From: Gymnothorax reevesii
Taxonomy: Eukaryota; Chordata; Actinopteri; Anguilliformes; Muraenidae
Reading direction: 5' to 3'
DNA: 64,000 nucleotides
Assembly: GCA_029721435.1 (NCBI GenBank)
Contig: CM056576.1
Location: forward strand, 121,757,166-121,821,165
Shown piece after piece: positions 35,018 to 46,049 of this stretch (its first letter is position 1; every line of letters starts with the position of its first letter). The notes under the pieces were generated by a model. The model did no database searches. It saw nothing but the letters and a program-made list of their open reading frames with translations, and was not told the origin of the DNA. The position numbers and the translations under genes were made by a program.

Positions 35018-35900
35018 AGCGGCGCCCCCGGCTCATTTCCCGACAGCTGGGGCTCCCTTGGCTTTGGTGCTGGCGCTGTGTAGTCCCGTGCAATATGGCC
35101 CCTCTCGTCACACCGGAGACAGCATCGATGTTGTTGTGCCTGACCGGGAGTGTGAGCCCGCCTCACTTGCTCCTCTTCCGGAGCCACTTCGCGTACTTGT
35201 GGGCGTGACTCCCGTGGGCTTGTCGCCGTCACTTCCTTGATGACGTCTTCTACTCTTTCGGCCTGTAGAAGGGCTTCATCGAGCGTCTGGGGCGTGGTCA
35301 GCATGACGTGGTGCCTCAGTTGTTCCGGGGTGAGAGCCGGCAGGAAGCTGTGCAGCGCTAGCTCGTCTTGCTCACGCGTCCCGAATGTGGGGTAGCCCTG
35401 GCGGGCGTGGAAGCGCAGGTCGGCGGCTACGGCCCCCCACTGTTCCCCCGTTTGGCGGCAGCGAAGAAGCAGCTTCTGGCGGTGTAGCCGGGTGGACTGG
35501 CGCTTCCCGTATCACCTTTCTAACGCTTTGGTTAGCGAAGCTAGGCTAGTCTGTTCAGTTGGGTCGAGATCGAGTAGCGTTTGAAGTGCTGGATCTTCCA
35601 GGGCTAGTGCCAGATAGGTTGCTGCCTCGCCGTCCGTCCACCCACAGCACTGGCCCGCCAGTAGCAGCTGAGCCTGGTAGGGCTCCCAGGGCGCTGCGCC
35701 ACTAAACCGGGGTAGCTTCACTCCCTTCCATGGTTCCGGCGCTCCCTCTCTCTCAGCTGCCGCCGAGGTTCGCACCTTCCCTCCAGTGCGCACAGCCTTC
35801 TTGTTTGGCTCCTGCTCCCCGCGGCTCTGTCCGCTTTCGCGTGCAGCCCCGTCTTCAGTGCTCCCTCGAGGCGCGCGATCTCGAGGCGGATTTCTTCAAA
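35014..35900 (-). pseudogene. gypsy gag, frameshifted
   Basis: The structural polyprotein of the retrotransposon, in three frame segments. The first has an amphipathic stretch EEIRLEIARLEGALK, probably a coiled coil. The second has the capsid-like WKGVKLPRFSGAAPWEPYQA and CCGWTDGEAATYLALALEDP. The third has TLDEALLQAERVEDVIKEV and a nucleocapsid zinc knuckle CLRCDERGHIARDY, in which the last Cys of the expected C-x2-C-x4-H-x4-C is Tyr. Between 35500 and 35305 the capsid continues but is not open in the same frame. The loss of the last zinc ligand and the frameshifts show decay. The natural start cannot be fixed, because the open frame runs back into the LTR. Confidence 0.8.
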
Positions 35901-35918
35901 TCCCACTTCTGACACCAA
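35901..35918 (-). promoter_or_regulatory. tRNA primer-binding site of the gypsy element
   Basis: Directly downstream of the LTR, one base after its CA end, the minus strand reads TGGTGTCAGAAGTGGGA. Its complement ends in CCA, as needed for pairing with a tRNA 3' end to prime minus-strand DNA synthesis. The tRNA species was not determined. Confidence 0.7.
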
Positions 35919-36222
35919 TGTAGCTGTCTCACTACTGAAGGACTGAGACTGAGGCAGGAATAGCGGTTCTCGCATCGCCCGGAATGGGCTTCGCTTTATT
36001 TGTTGTTCGGCCCTTAAAAGGGCCGCTTCTTCATCTCGAACAGCGCTATTTTCTCCAGCTCACACAACATTTTCAACAACTCGTGCTGGCAACTCAGCCC
36101 TCTTATACCCACCGCCCCGGACCTGATTGGCTCTTTCCCCCCCAGGTGCAGCCAATAGAATTGCTCCGCTATTTTCTAAGCTTTAACAAATTACTTGAAC
36201 ACAAACTGGCAGGACCGCCACA
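35919..36222 (-). repeat. gypsy 5' LTR, 304 bp
   Basis: Read on the minus strand it starts TGTGGCGGTCCTGCCAG and ends GACAGCTACA, giving the expected TG...CA ends. A TATA-like TATAAGA (36107-36101) and a polyadenylation signal AATAAA (36000-35995) are in the proper order for promoter, R region and poly(A). Between them lies a 16-bp perfect palindrome GGCCCTTTTAAGGGCC (36024-36009). The bases just outside at 36223 read ATATC; no partner duplication exists because the other end is lost. Confidence 0.8.
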
Positions 36223-36260
36223 ATATCAAGGTCGATAATTAGCCGGTCTGCTAATTATTT

Positions 36261-36328
36261 GTCTTAGCATTGACTTTGAATGTAATCTGTGTGAAAAATT
36301 CTTTTCGCGTCTGGTGTGAAAGCAGCTT
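36261..36328. mobile_element. Half copy of the 21.1-kb foldback MITE
   Basis: GCATTGACTTTGAATGTAAT, TTCTTTTCGCGTCTGGTGTG and AGCAGCTT follow the right arm of the 21148-21309 element (GCATTGATTTTGAATGTAAT, TTTGTTTCGCGTCCAGTGTG, AGCGGCTT) in order with few differences. The other arm is absent; the sequence just to its left is a 38-bp stretch and then the gypsy LTR end. Confidence 0.75.
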
Positions 36329-36399
36329 TACGGGAACACTGGAGAATGAATTTCTGCCGGGCGGAGCTATCTCACTTTTCATATTCTTCTTCTGTGTAT

Positions 36400-36600
36400 T
36401 ATTATGACTGCAGTGCATTGTGGTATACAGCACTATAATGTAGTGTACATTGCTTGTTCACTTGATTCCGCTGTGCATTATGGGTATTTTATAATCCACT
36501 ATATAGTGGATGAAAAGAATTCGAACAACACTACAAAATGGCAGACACACTATATAGTGCACTACATCCGTGATAGGGGGCAATTTCACACACAGCCAGA
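36400..36600. repeat. Probable MITE remnant with CACTATATAGTG motifs
   Basis: CCACTATATAGTGGAT (36498-36513) is a self-complementary core, and CACTATATAGTGCACTAC (36549-36566) is a related word. AGTGCATTGTGG and TGTGCATTATGGGTA flank it. Such 'ACTATATAGTGCACTAC' blocks are common in fish miniature elements, but ends could not be set. Confidence 0.4.
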
Positions 36601-38402
36601 GTCTTAATGGAGGTCAAGAGGTTATACAATGGACAAGTTTCCCTGAGGGCGCCCTCTGCTGTGTTGAATGTCAAACTACTTTAGACTGCATGATGCACTG
36701 ATAGAAGATGTATTTTGACTTTGAACGTCTCATTTCAGTTTGAATATCCTCAGGTTCGAATTTCGAATAAATAGTGACAGCCCTAGTATCCCAAAAGGAC
36801 AAACTGCGCTAACTAATTCACAAACCCTGTATTGTAGACCAAGCACATATAAAGTGCATATTGCCATGGTGTCATTAGGATCTGACATCACAGGATAATC
36901 TAATTTTCAGCTCATAACTTTGGGTCCTATCATTACATCATACACCTTGATGGAGAGCAGGCTTGTGTTCACTTTGGGGCTGATTATATGGTTCTATTCT
37001 TTTGGGGTTTTCAGATAATGCAAGCATTTCACTTAAAACTTTTTTGTCATTAATATTTAATGAGCAGGGAGTGCATTTGCTTGTTAATGCATGGGAAGCA
37101 TAGTTTTTTCCCCAAGAATTCCATTAGTAGAGGAGCTTTGGTAGTTGTAGCACAAATGCATATATACCCAACTGACCTCTTCTTCACAGCACAGAGCCAG
37201 ACATTTGGCTTTCTGCGCTGTTAACACGGTTAGCTTTACATTGGAGAGGTCATTATCATGGCATTATTCTCCATTATTCTGAGTGAACAGTTCAGTCATA
37301 CCTCATCCATTTATGTACTTTTCAATGACCTAATGACCCTGCATAAATTACAAACTTCAATGGCTACCAGACCATGTAGAGCTAATGCCGAGATTCTGTC
37401 ACAAAAAAGTCACATTTATATCAAGCAGTGCTGATGGAATCCAGATCGAGGAGTAAGAGCAGTTCACCTGGAACTCATCCAGCGCCATTGTTGGAGCTGT
37501 ATTTTTGCACTGTGAAGTAGTTTGATTTTGCCAAGTCAATAAATGAACACACGACAAAGTATTGGACAATGGTGCTTAGTACACTATGGACACCTCTGCA
37601 TGGCGAAGGCTAAATAGTTTTGTTCATCACAACAGTTCACAGCAATGCACGCAGAAAGTCAACTGTGCCACACTGGAAGTGAGAAAGTGGCCCTCTCTGT
37701 TCCAAAAAAATTGTACTGTCATTGTCAAAAAAATGGGTTTGCCTGGGGTGGTGGATCCAAACATCTCTGGGGAGCTAATGTCTGTCCATTAGCACACAAA
37801 TGGGATACAATCTTTTTGGAGCCTAAAAGAAAGAAAGAAAAAAGATAGAAAGAAAAATAACTTTTAGAGCTGTTCGGCATGTCATGGTTTCTACCACTAA
37901 TTGCAATATGATCACATTACATGAACCCCTCAAAAATCTGACCACTGAATGCAACTACAGTATATGACACACAAAAAGAAAAAAATTCAAGCGATATTCA
38001 AAATTAGAACTTTGACTCTAGTTACATTATTGATTCAAATTAAAAAAAAAAGTATTTGCCCCCTTCCTGATTTCTTACTTTTTTGCATATTTTTCACAAT
38101 TAAATGTTTCAGATCAGACAAATTTGAATTGTTGACAAAGATAATCAGAGTAAATACAAAATGCAGTTTTTAAATGATGATTTAATTTATTACAGGGAAA
38201 AACGTATCCAAACATACCTGGCCCTATGTCAAAAAGTAATTGTCCCCCCTTCTTAAATTATGAATTAACTGTGATGAACCACATTTTTTTAGTTCAACTT
38301 CACTAGCCACACGCAGGCCTGATTACTGCCAGACCTGTTGAGTCAAGAAATCACCTGTCTGACAAAGTGAAGTAGGCTAAAAGATCTCAAAAAGCAACAC
38401 TT

Positions 38403-39640
38403 CAGTCTGCAAACTAAAGAAATTCAAGAACAGATGAGAAACAAAGAAATTGACATCTTTGAATCAGGAAAGGGTTGCAAAGCCATTTCTAAGGCTTTGG
38501 GACTCCAGCGAATCACTGTGAGAGGCATTATCCACAAATGGAGAAAAGTTGGAACAGTGGTGAACCTTCCCAGGAGTGGCTGGCCTACCAAAATGACTCC
38601 AAGAGTGCATTGATGACTCATCCAGGAGGTCACAAAAGAACCCAAAGCAAGATCTGAAGAACTACAGGCCTCAGTCACCACAGTTAAAGTCAGTGTTCAT
38701 GATTTAAAAATAAGAGAGAGACTGGGCAAAATCGCATCCATGGGAGAGTTTTAACCCTAGAACACTATCGCCGGGTGATTTTCACCCGAGCAAACGTGTT
38801 TACGTGATTTTCATTATGTTGCGTTTGTCTAAGTGTTATGGGTCCCTGGGTAGCTTCAGCATTGTCTTTGACATCTTTGATGGCATGGGTGTTTTGATTA
38901 CCTCAGGGTACTTTTTTTCATTTTGTTAGACATGGCACAGTTGAAAATAAAAAAATACTACTCTAATTTGTCATGTATTGTCATATTATGATGACAAGTA
39001 CTTTTTATTGGGTATTTTACTATATCGGGAAAAATCACCCGGCGTTAGTGATGGTGTTACTAATTTTAGCAATAGTGTTCTAGGGTTAAGGCGAAAACCA
39101 CTGCTGACCAAAAAAAAAAAAAAACCCACAAAGGTTCATCTCACATTTGCCAAAAAAACATCTTGATGATCCCCAAGACTTTTGGGAAAATAGTCTGTGG
39201 ACTGACGAGACAAAAGTTGAACTTTTTGGAAGGTGCGCATCCCATTACATCAGGCGTAAAACTAACACAGCATTTCATAAAAAGAACATCATATCAACAG
39301 TCAAACATGGTGGTGGCAGTGTGAGGGTCTGGGCCTGCTTTGCTGCTTCAGGACCTGGACAACTTGCTGCATTGATGGAACCATGAATTCTGCTCTCTAC
39401 CAGAAAGTCCTGAAGGAGAATGTCCGACCATCAGTTTGTGACCTCAAGCTCAAGCGCACTTGGGTTATGCAGCAAGACAATGATCCAAAACACACCAGCA
39501 AGTTCACTTTTGAATGGTTTACAAAAAAATGAAGATTTTGGAGTGGCCAAGTTAAAGTCCGGACTTAAGTCCGATTGAGATGCTGTGGCAGGACCTTAAA
39601 TAGGCCGTTTAAGTGGGCCAAAATTCTTCCACAGTCATGA
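38403..39640 (+). pseudogene. Tc1-like transposase pseudogene (interrupted)
   Basis: The N-terminal part (38403-38614) reads EIQEQMRNKEIDIFESGKG, then CKAISKALGLQRITVRGIIH, the helix-turn-helix, and KWRKVGTVVNLPRSGWPTK, stopping at 38614 just before the linker. After the MITE, 39147-39386 reads SLWTDETKVELFGR (first catalytic Asp), then VKHGGGSVRVWACFAASGPG, the core block. QQDNDPKHTS (near 39470) holds the second Asp, and SPDLSPIEMLWQDL (near 39557) the third acid (Glu). The catalytic residues survive, but stops, small indels and the nested insertion separate them. Length between first and last motifs is normal once the insert is removed. Inactive. Confidence 0.83.
38755..39085. mobile_element. 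piggyBac-type MITE, 331 bp, perfect TTAA duplications
   Basis: TTAA at 38751-38754 and 39086-39089. Ends CCCTAGAACACTAT (left) and ATAGTGTTCTAGGG (right) are perfect 14-bp inverted repeats. Subterminal CGCCGGGTGATTTTCACCC (left) and GGGAAAAATCACCCGGCG (right) form a second inverted pair, and the left one is itself a hairpin (GGGTGATTTTCACCC). TTAA duplication and CCC(T/A) ends are the piggyBac hallmark. No open frame, so non-autonomous. It lies inside the Tc1-like transposase. Confidence 0.92.
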
Positions 39641-40140
39641 GAAAGACTCACTGTCAGTCATCGGAAACATTTGATTGCAGTTGTTGTTGCCGAGGGTGGC
39701 ACAATCATTTATTAGGATTTAGGGGGCAATTACTTTTTCACAAAGGGCCTGGTAGGTTTGGGTAGCTTTTTCTCCTTAATAAATGAAATCTTCATTTAAA
39801 AACTGCATTTTGTATTTAGTCGGGTTATCTTTTTGTAATATTAAAATTTGTTTGATGATGAAACTGATCTTAAGTGTGACTAATATAAAAAAAAGAAAAG
39901 AAAATCAGGAAGGGGGCAAATACTTTTTCACGGCACTGTATGTATTGCATTTTGAGTGAAATGACATTTTTGAAGATGTGATATAAAACATGGAAGCCAA
40001 AAAGAATTAAGCTCATTTTTTATGTTGACCTGGTGATAATCTGTCTTCAGAAAGTTTATTTGAGATAGGACCCAAAATATGAGTTTTAGATGGTGCCAAC
40101 CACAGCAGAAGTTTCAGATTCGCAATTCACAATATCTGTA

Positions 40141-43129
40141 CCTGGAATAGCATATGTGTATAATACCATATTAAAAGGCCATTGTTTGATGTCCTACAGC
40201 AAAGTGGAGTTTGAATTTGAGATGCCACTTTAAATGACAGGCAATTCTGCAGTGACATGCAGCCACACCTTCCCCCCAGCTTACAGAGCTACAGTAATGT
40301 GTTCAGTCTACAAAGTTGACCACTAACAAGCTTGCAAACTGTAATGAGTAGACAAACTGCAGCATAACTCTAGAAGACTATAAAGACACACTTTGTGTCA
40401 GAGGATAGGGCTACTTTATTCCTTTTTTTGTTGCTTGTATAAACAACTAAGATGACAGCAGTAATAACAAGAAGCAGAATGAAATAATTTTGGCTGCTTT
40501 TCCATAATCCATTAATGCCATAATAGGAGCAGAATAAAGAGGTCAAATTATTCCCATTTTCACTTTTGTGGTCTATTTAAAAACATTTGTATGTTTTTAT
40601 GGTACAGCAACAGCTGTACAGGCTGTGTGTGCAGCACCTCAGGCTCGCTCAGCCTGAAATGGGTTGTATTGACTCCCATGCTATTTTAAAAGACCCCCTC
40701 CATTAAAGCCCACACTGTTGTGATTAGCCAACGCATAGCCAACCATGATTCATGATACTGTCCTCAAAAAATAAAAGAAAGGAATACAATAAAAAATCTG
40801 GGTTGTACTGCTGTGGAATAGCAGTACAAATGTATTTTACCCACTGATTCTTCACTTAGTCTTCCTTTGGAAGTCCATACAAATAACTCTCCGCACTGAA
40901 GAAAATGGCTTGTTCTTGAAATGACAAAATGCTTTAACCAAACTCCTCCTGGCCTCTGCTCTACCCAGCTTTATTTGAGGGCGTGCCAAACTAGCCACAA
41001 GACAGGCGTTATGCAAATGTGTCGCGGTTATGGAAAAAACGGCTGGACTATGAATGTGACATTTCAGGCAATTCATGAGCTGTGTTTTCTGTCTGAGAGA
41101 ATAACTCCCTCTGGCTTGGACTAAGGGCTTTGAAGCAGATGTTTTGCAAGCAAAAATGTTATATAGCTCACCAAAAGAAAGGGAAAAACTCAAAAAGCAT
41201 ACTATAACCCCTTTAACATTAAGAAAAATTACAATATTCCACCTGAATGGAACACTGCAGTCCATATTCCTCTTACAAATCAAGCCTTATAAGTGAATCT
41301 ATTGAGTTGCGCACTATTGAAATGTTTGGCTTAATGGCCGGTAAAAGATGGCCATTCAGTCATCTATACATGGCATTCTCAAAAACCTAATGTGCATCCA
41401 TTTTGTTTTTAGAATTTCGAACTCCAAACTAAGCCCTTTTTGATGCTCACATGGTTCAAATGCTCACGTCGGTTGACATGTAAAAATAACCAATTCTATT
41501 ATGTTGAACATGCGGTAGAAATAGGCCTTTGTGATCTGATACACTGGCACTGAGTTGTATTCATTTCATTAGCAGTGACTAAAAGCCCAATGGCTCAGTG
41601 CATTAATGCAATGAGCCTCATTCGAGTTCTCTGCCATTTCAATACCTTCAGTAATGACAGGCTAATGGTAGGCAACATTTTCTATATTTAGGATAGTCAT
41701 TTTGATATGCATTAAATATATGAAGGGATTCATACATGCAATTTATGAAATTGGTATTTTGAGCTGCTACCCCCAGGAAAGCCATATAGGCAGCTACTAC
41801 AATGTACATGCCTGCAGTATTACAAGAAATAAATTGTGCAGACTGAATATTAAGTGGACAGTTTACTCTCCATGGCCACCCCTTTACCCACACCCTACTC
41901 CTCACTTAATATTCCAACATTTTTGGCACGTTTCACACAGTTTGTATTTTATAAGGACTCACATTGTATAATTATTCTGGAAACTCACCAAGCTTTTATG
42001 GTAAAATATTGCCCTTCTTCAGTTTTTTTTTTTCATACCATCTCAGCAGTTCAATTAATCCTTCTGTGTTCGGCACTGCGTTTTTTCTTTATTGTTTTTC
42101 TGACAATTCAGTCATCCTTTTCAGTTTTTCCCCATCTTTTTACCCTGATTTGTTCTCATTATTCAATTGTTCTCTCATGCTACATCTTGACCATTGTGCT
42201 CCGTCTCTCGCCTGTTTCGTACTGTATTGTAAATTTTTGTGGCTTGTATTTAAGTTACTGATCTGAGATCCTTCCTCGCTGGATTGTTTCTCTTGATGTG
42301 TCCTTCCCACCCTGCTTAAAGTTCCCTTACGATTGTCATCAAAATTTTACGTTAAAAAAACACTAATCGCCATTTTAATATGGATATCCTTCTCTTCAGT
42401 CCTGCGCTCAGCTGTGTCTCCAAGCCTGAGAGTTCAAGAGTGGACTCTGCTCACTTGCCCTGTGTCCCTGGATTGTCTACTGACCTCAGACCTTTCTCAG
42501 ACCACAGCTTACTGATCCTGTTCATCCCTGATGTAGACTGTCTGCTTTTTCATCTGGTAAAGGTTTTTATAAGTTTTATCTTCTGTTTGTGCTATTTGCG
42601 GCAGTAACTATTATCAAACATAGCCCTAGCAGCTTTTTTTTTTCTCGCATCTGCACCGGGTTCCTTCAGTGCTGCTCACAACAATTTTGGCATCTTCTAC
42701 TGTTAAGGTGATTCACTGCCTGTGCAGCGGCAGTGCTCATAATGCATTATATAATATTGATATAATTATCAAAATAATTGTAGAAACAGCATCAAGGAAA
42801 AGTAAGCTGAAGCCTTTTGAAGAACACAAGTGGTATTATTTGAAAAGTCACAGATTTGTGGAGCAAGTCCATTCTTCGCACTATTCCAAATGTGCAGAAA
42901 CCTTATGGAAATTGTTTGAGGGTAATATATACCACATGACATTTAACAGTCGGCCAAACCATCACAGTTGGCATTGAAGAGTATTGTACCATTTCTTTAT
43001 GGTTAATAAACATAAAAAATATCTTAAGCTTATAAACAAGACCATAGATGTGTGCATTTCCAACATACTCCCCTAATATTCCCTAATATTTAGCTTTAAG
43101 AGTGAGGGACTGTGTAATTTGTGGTGGGG
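40141..43129. other. Unique DNA, no gene recognised
   Basis: The longest frame (143 codons, minus, 40852-41283) shows no domain, and a plus-strand frame overlaps it. A perfect 10-bp hairpin TTGTACTGCT/AGCAGTACAA lies at 40803-40829. A pyrimidine-rich stretch (about 42010-42640) gives Phe/Ser/Leu-rich frames of 135 and 100 codons that look like composition artefacts. The block near 40480-40720 (CCATAATCCATTAATGCCAT) has some enhancer-like texture. Confidence 0.35.
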
Positions 43130-44580
43130 GGGATCCCCATCTGCTATGCCTTGGAGTAGCTTTCATTTGAAAGCAGGCACATGGATTTGTCAGCATGCAT
43201 CGGTTCTCTGCTATCCAGCATCAAAGTAGGGCCTCTCTCTAATTTCCTCTTCCACACTTTTTCTGTAAATAAGTCATAAATCCCAGCACGTCGACCTCAC
43301 AGGTGTCACTAATCTGTTTCAGAGTTTGTATGTGTGGGGTAGAAATAGGAGGGAGAGTGGAAAAAGCCAATGCCAAGAGTACAAAAAGAAAACACTGTCC
43401 CTTGTTCCCCATATGAAGAAAATTAAACAGGAAGTTCTCCTGGTCTTGGAAGGGAACCATTCTGATACAATGTAGTGCTCCCTTTTGCCTAATTAAAAGG
43501 CTGGTCTTCTTCTTTTTCATAAAGTGTGACCTTATCAAAACAAGTATCCGCAGCCACTCTGGTAGATAAATGACTTCACACCAAGTGCCATGAAGCCCAT
43601 TAAATCCTTTCTTTAGAAGCGGCCTGGGTCCAAACACACAATCAAGGGATTTTACTGGGATTATCTCAGATTAGAAAGACAAAGAGAAAAATGATCAGAT
43701 GACATGAGATCATACAGAAAGGCTACATTAATCTATTAGCTACATACCATGCCATGTCAGACCTGCCCAAGTCTCTCAGCGCTAACATTCTGCACTGAAA
43801 TCGGAGCATGATTTGGAATGGTAGGGAGAAATTAGAAGGCATTAGCATCAATAGCTAAGTGCAATGTAGTATGCACAAAGCCTAAAAGCCTTCAACCCTT
43901 GAAATGTAAATAGACAGCCTCTAACTGAACCAATGAGCAAAGAGAGCTGCCAAACAAAACATGTCTGACCCTTTTACAGAGTTCAGGATGCATTAACTAT
44001 TCTCTATTCAAGGTTTCATTTTAGTCCCCCTCTCACCACCCGGTTGCAACTGATCAACTGAACAAAGCACTTTCAACCATTCCCACGCTGGGCGCACTGT
44101 ATTGCAGAGTATTGTTCAGGAGTGGTGGTGTGCACCTAAATTTGCCTGCATTTACAGCCAATTATGAAAGACAAAGAGGCTTACCCTTACTGTTGAAAAT
44201 ATATTACATAAATCAATTGTAAAAGTGTCACAAAATTTTCACAGCACTGTTGCGAGAGTGGTACACCATATTCAGCAAGGTAATAGGACCATAATGCCAT
44301 CACGTAGGATGGAGCCCTTTTCCTAGCTCATCCATATGACTTGCAACACTGGGGCTCTGACTGTGCCTGGAGCAGACAGCGAGTCCACCTGACTTGAATT
44401 TCAGGGAAGCGCAACATGCCTTTAAAGGCAAAGCTCTAGAGGAAGCAACAGATGAAAATTTATGGGGGGAATAATTGAGGAATTCTGTGCATACAGAATC
44501 CTGTCAGTACCCTTGCAGTGCATCTGTGATTACCTGTGCTAACCATCTGTTGTTTGCTCGCTGATCTTTTCCAATAAAAT
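43130..44580. other. Candidate conserved non-coding (regulatory) blocks
   Basis: Repeat-free stretches at about 43130-43980 and 44340-44580, with GCTTTCATTTGAAAGCAGG (hairpin-like), CTCTAATTTCCTCTTCC, TTGCCTAATTAAAAGGCTGG, GCATTAGCATCAATAGCTAA and AACCAATGAGCAAAGAGAG words. A 132-codon minus-strand frame (43239-43637) has no recognisable domain and I treat it as chance. Texture only; conservation not tested. Confidence 0.28.
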
Positions 44581-44879
44581 CAATTCATTTGTTGACAATA
44601 TACTGAATGAACTGACTTCATTATGTAAACATATGTAGTGGTCTCCACATTGGCTACTTTATTCTGGGGAAATGAGGAAAAACTGCATGTCATCTGACTT
44701 TCTTCAAGTGAAGGGCTGGACACCTGCCTGCTAAGGTAAACTCTGCTTCTAAAATGATTGTGACTCCATCGATGATTTTGATCACAAGGGGCTCTAAATT
44801 CGTAAACCAGGCAAATGGGGGGGTGTGAAAGAACACATAGTAGAGCATAGTAGAGGTCGTGTATGCCACTTGCCTTCGA

Positions 44880-45260
44880 CTAATGCCATAACATCAGTGA
44901 TAGTGCGCATCTAAAGTGTATGAGCAACATAGTTTGCAGTGCATACAAAATGTACAGAGCCGTAAAGTTGCCCATGTTCTTGCCTCTCGACATGCTACCA
45001 GTATGCCGCCAGCTAACTTGTTTGTCGATTATTTGGTCTGTAATGTTAAGCAAAAGGTTCAACATGAACGAGCTGAAAGGAGGCATGTTGTCACCTATTG
45101 TAGCGGAGACAGACATGCTTTGTTCAGTATACCGATTCCCCAAATTTCTGTGAATGTATTCTGAGACAAGGACAGTAGTCCCATTAAATGGCCTAATCGA
45201 GCAATAATCGTCGCTCAACTTAACTGTGCATGTAAACGTACTGATTGTCTGCTGCTGCAT
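44880..45260 (-). other. Unrecognised 126-codon open frame in a possible transposon remnant
   Basis: I do not recognise the product. The nearby plus-strand text CTTAACTGTGCATGTAAACG followed by ACTGATTG, together with CCATTAAATGGCCTAATCGA, resembles the 'catgtaaac' ends of Harbinger-style fish MITEs, so the frame may be inside a non-autonomous element. Two plus-strand frames overlap it almost fully (44916-45164 and 44920-45153), which weakens a coding claim. No partner inverted repeat was found. Confidence 0.25.
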
Positions 45261-46049
45261 CTCTCCAGCTTGCTGATGGTAAACATCATAAATAATTGTT
45301 AGCTAATAGTTAACAAATAGTTTCCCTCCAGTTGCCCTTGGGAGAGTCAACTGTTTTGTTAACCCAACCACCATCCGGACCTCCTCCCAACATGGACTTT
45401 GTCCTTATAGAAGGCAGTCATCCCATTTCCCCCTTTACTCCTCTCTCACTTAAATGTTAATATTTGTCTTTTTGCATTTATGACCTAAGAAGTTGTTTTT
45501 CTTCTGAGGACAGGCTTGTCTTGTCACAGATATTTTTATTGTAATTTTGCAGAGTCAGTGGTTACTGCTATTCAAACTGCATGACAATGAGCAATGATAA
45601 TATAAATGTTATAACATTCACCGGAATAAGATAGAGGGAGCAGAAAGTCTATCAATGTTTTGTTTATAAGTTTCAGTGCTGATAAATGTATACTCACAAT
45701 AAGACCTATTCCTACTAAGCCATGCTTGATGTCGGAGGTGCCCTAGGGCAGGCTCTGCAACAGACCCAGAAGCCTCACAGATGAGCAGGAACCAACCATT
45801 TAAAAAGTGCAATAGACTATGTTCCAGTGGCAGCTGGTAGTCATTTGAAAGTATTCAGTACAATGATGTGGACTAAGGACATCAGGGGGTCTGTAGGATT
45901 GCCTCCCTGGGGAACTTTAAAAAAAAAAGCACTTCAGATGGTCACTTGTGGTGACTTTTTCTGGACCATTAAATCCAAAGTTTTGTGCAGGTAGACAGTA
46001 CACTAAACAGGCTTCTACCTCATCACAGATATTGTGATTCCTCTTTAAC

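Larger units (their letters stand above)
33786..36222 (-). mobile_element. Ty3/gypsy LTR retrotransposon, 3'-truncated
   Basis: In minus-strand order: a 304-bp 5' LTR (36222-35919), primer-binding site (35918-35901), gag (about 35900-35014), protease and the start of reverse transcriptase (35017-33800). RT after the first third, RNase H, integrase and the 3' LTR are absent, because the element stops at about 33786 against a Tc1-like fragment. The G+C content is well above that of its surroundings. Frameshifts occur in gag and at the RT start, so it is a dead copy. A matching 3' LTR was not found on either side. Confidence 0.85.
38041..39938 (+). mobile_element. Tc1-like transposon, about 1.9 kb, carrying a nested MITE
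   Basis: Terminal inverted repeats of about 200 bp: AGTATTTGCCCCCTTCCTGA at the left, TCAGGAAGGGGGCAAATACT at the right. Both arms also share TAAATACAAAATGCAGTTTT/AAAACTGCATTTTGTATTTA and AAAAAGTAATTG.CCCC. The right end is intact, CACGGCACTG, next to TA at 39939-39940. The outermost ten bases or so on the left are replaced by an A run. A 331-bp piggyBac-type MITE lies inside at 38755-39085. Transposase remains are given separately. Confidence 0.85.
36880..40140. repeat. Pair of diverged inverted repeats around the 38-40 kb Tc1-like copy
   Basis: The left unit (about 36880-37045) and right unit (about 39945-40110, reverse complement) share, in the same order and similar spacing, CTCATA..TTTGGGTCCTATC, ATTCTTTT.GG and CATTTCACT.AAAA. 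Together they span 3.26 kb, and the Tc1-like element at 38041-39938 ends just before the right unit. They may be the long ends of an old foldback element, or two independent copies of one repeat in opposite orientation. Confidence 0.45.

Noticed and set aside
40852..41283. 143-codon minus-strand frame as a gene
   Set aside because: No domain, no splice-like borders, low-complexity Phe/Leu/Ser patches and an overlapping frame on the other strand. Consistent with chance.
41854..42261. 135-codon Phe/Ser/Leu-rich frame as a membrane protein
   Set aside because: Produced by a pyrimidine-rich stretch; an equally long frame in another phase (41964-42266) has the same composition.
43239..43637. 132-codon minus-strand frame as a gene or exon
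   Set aside because: Unfamiliar sequence with a Lys run and no family match; the DNA looks regulatory rather than coding.
44880..45260. 126-codon frame as a Harbinger transposase or its Myb-like partner
   Set aside because: No helix-turn-helix or DDE motif can be read; only the neighbouring 'catgtaaac' text suggests a MITE.
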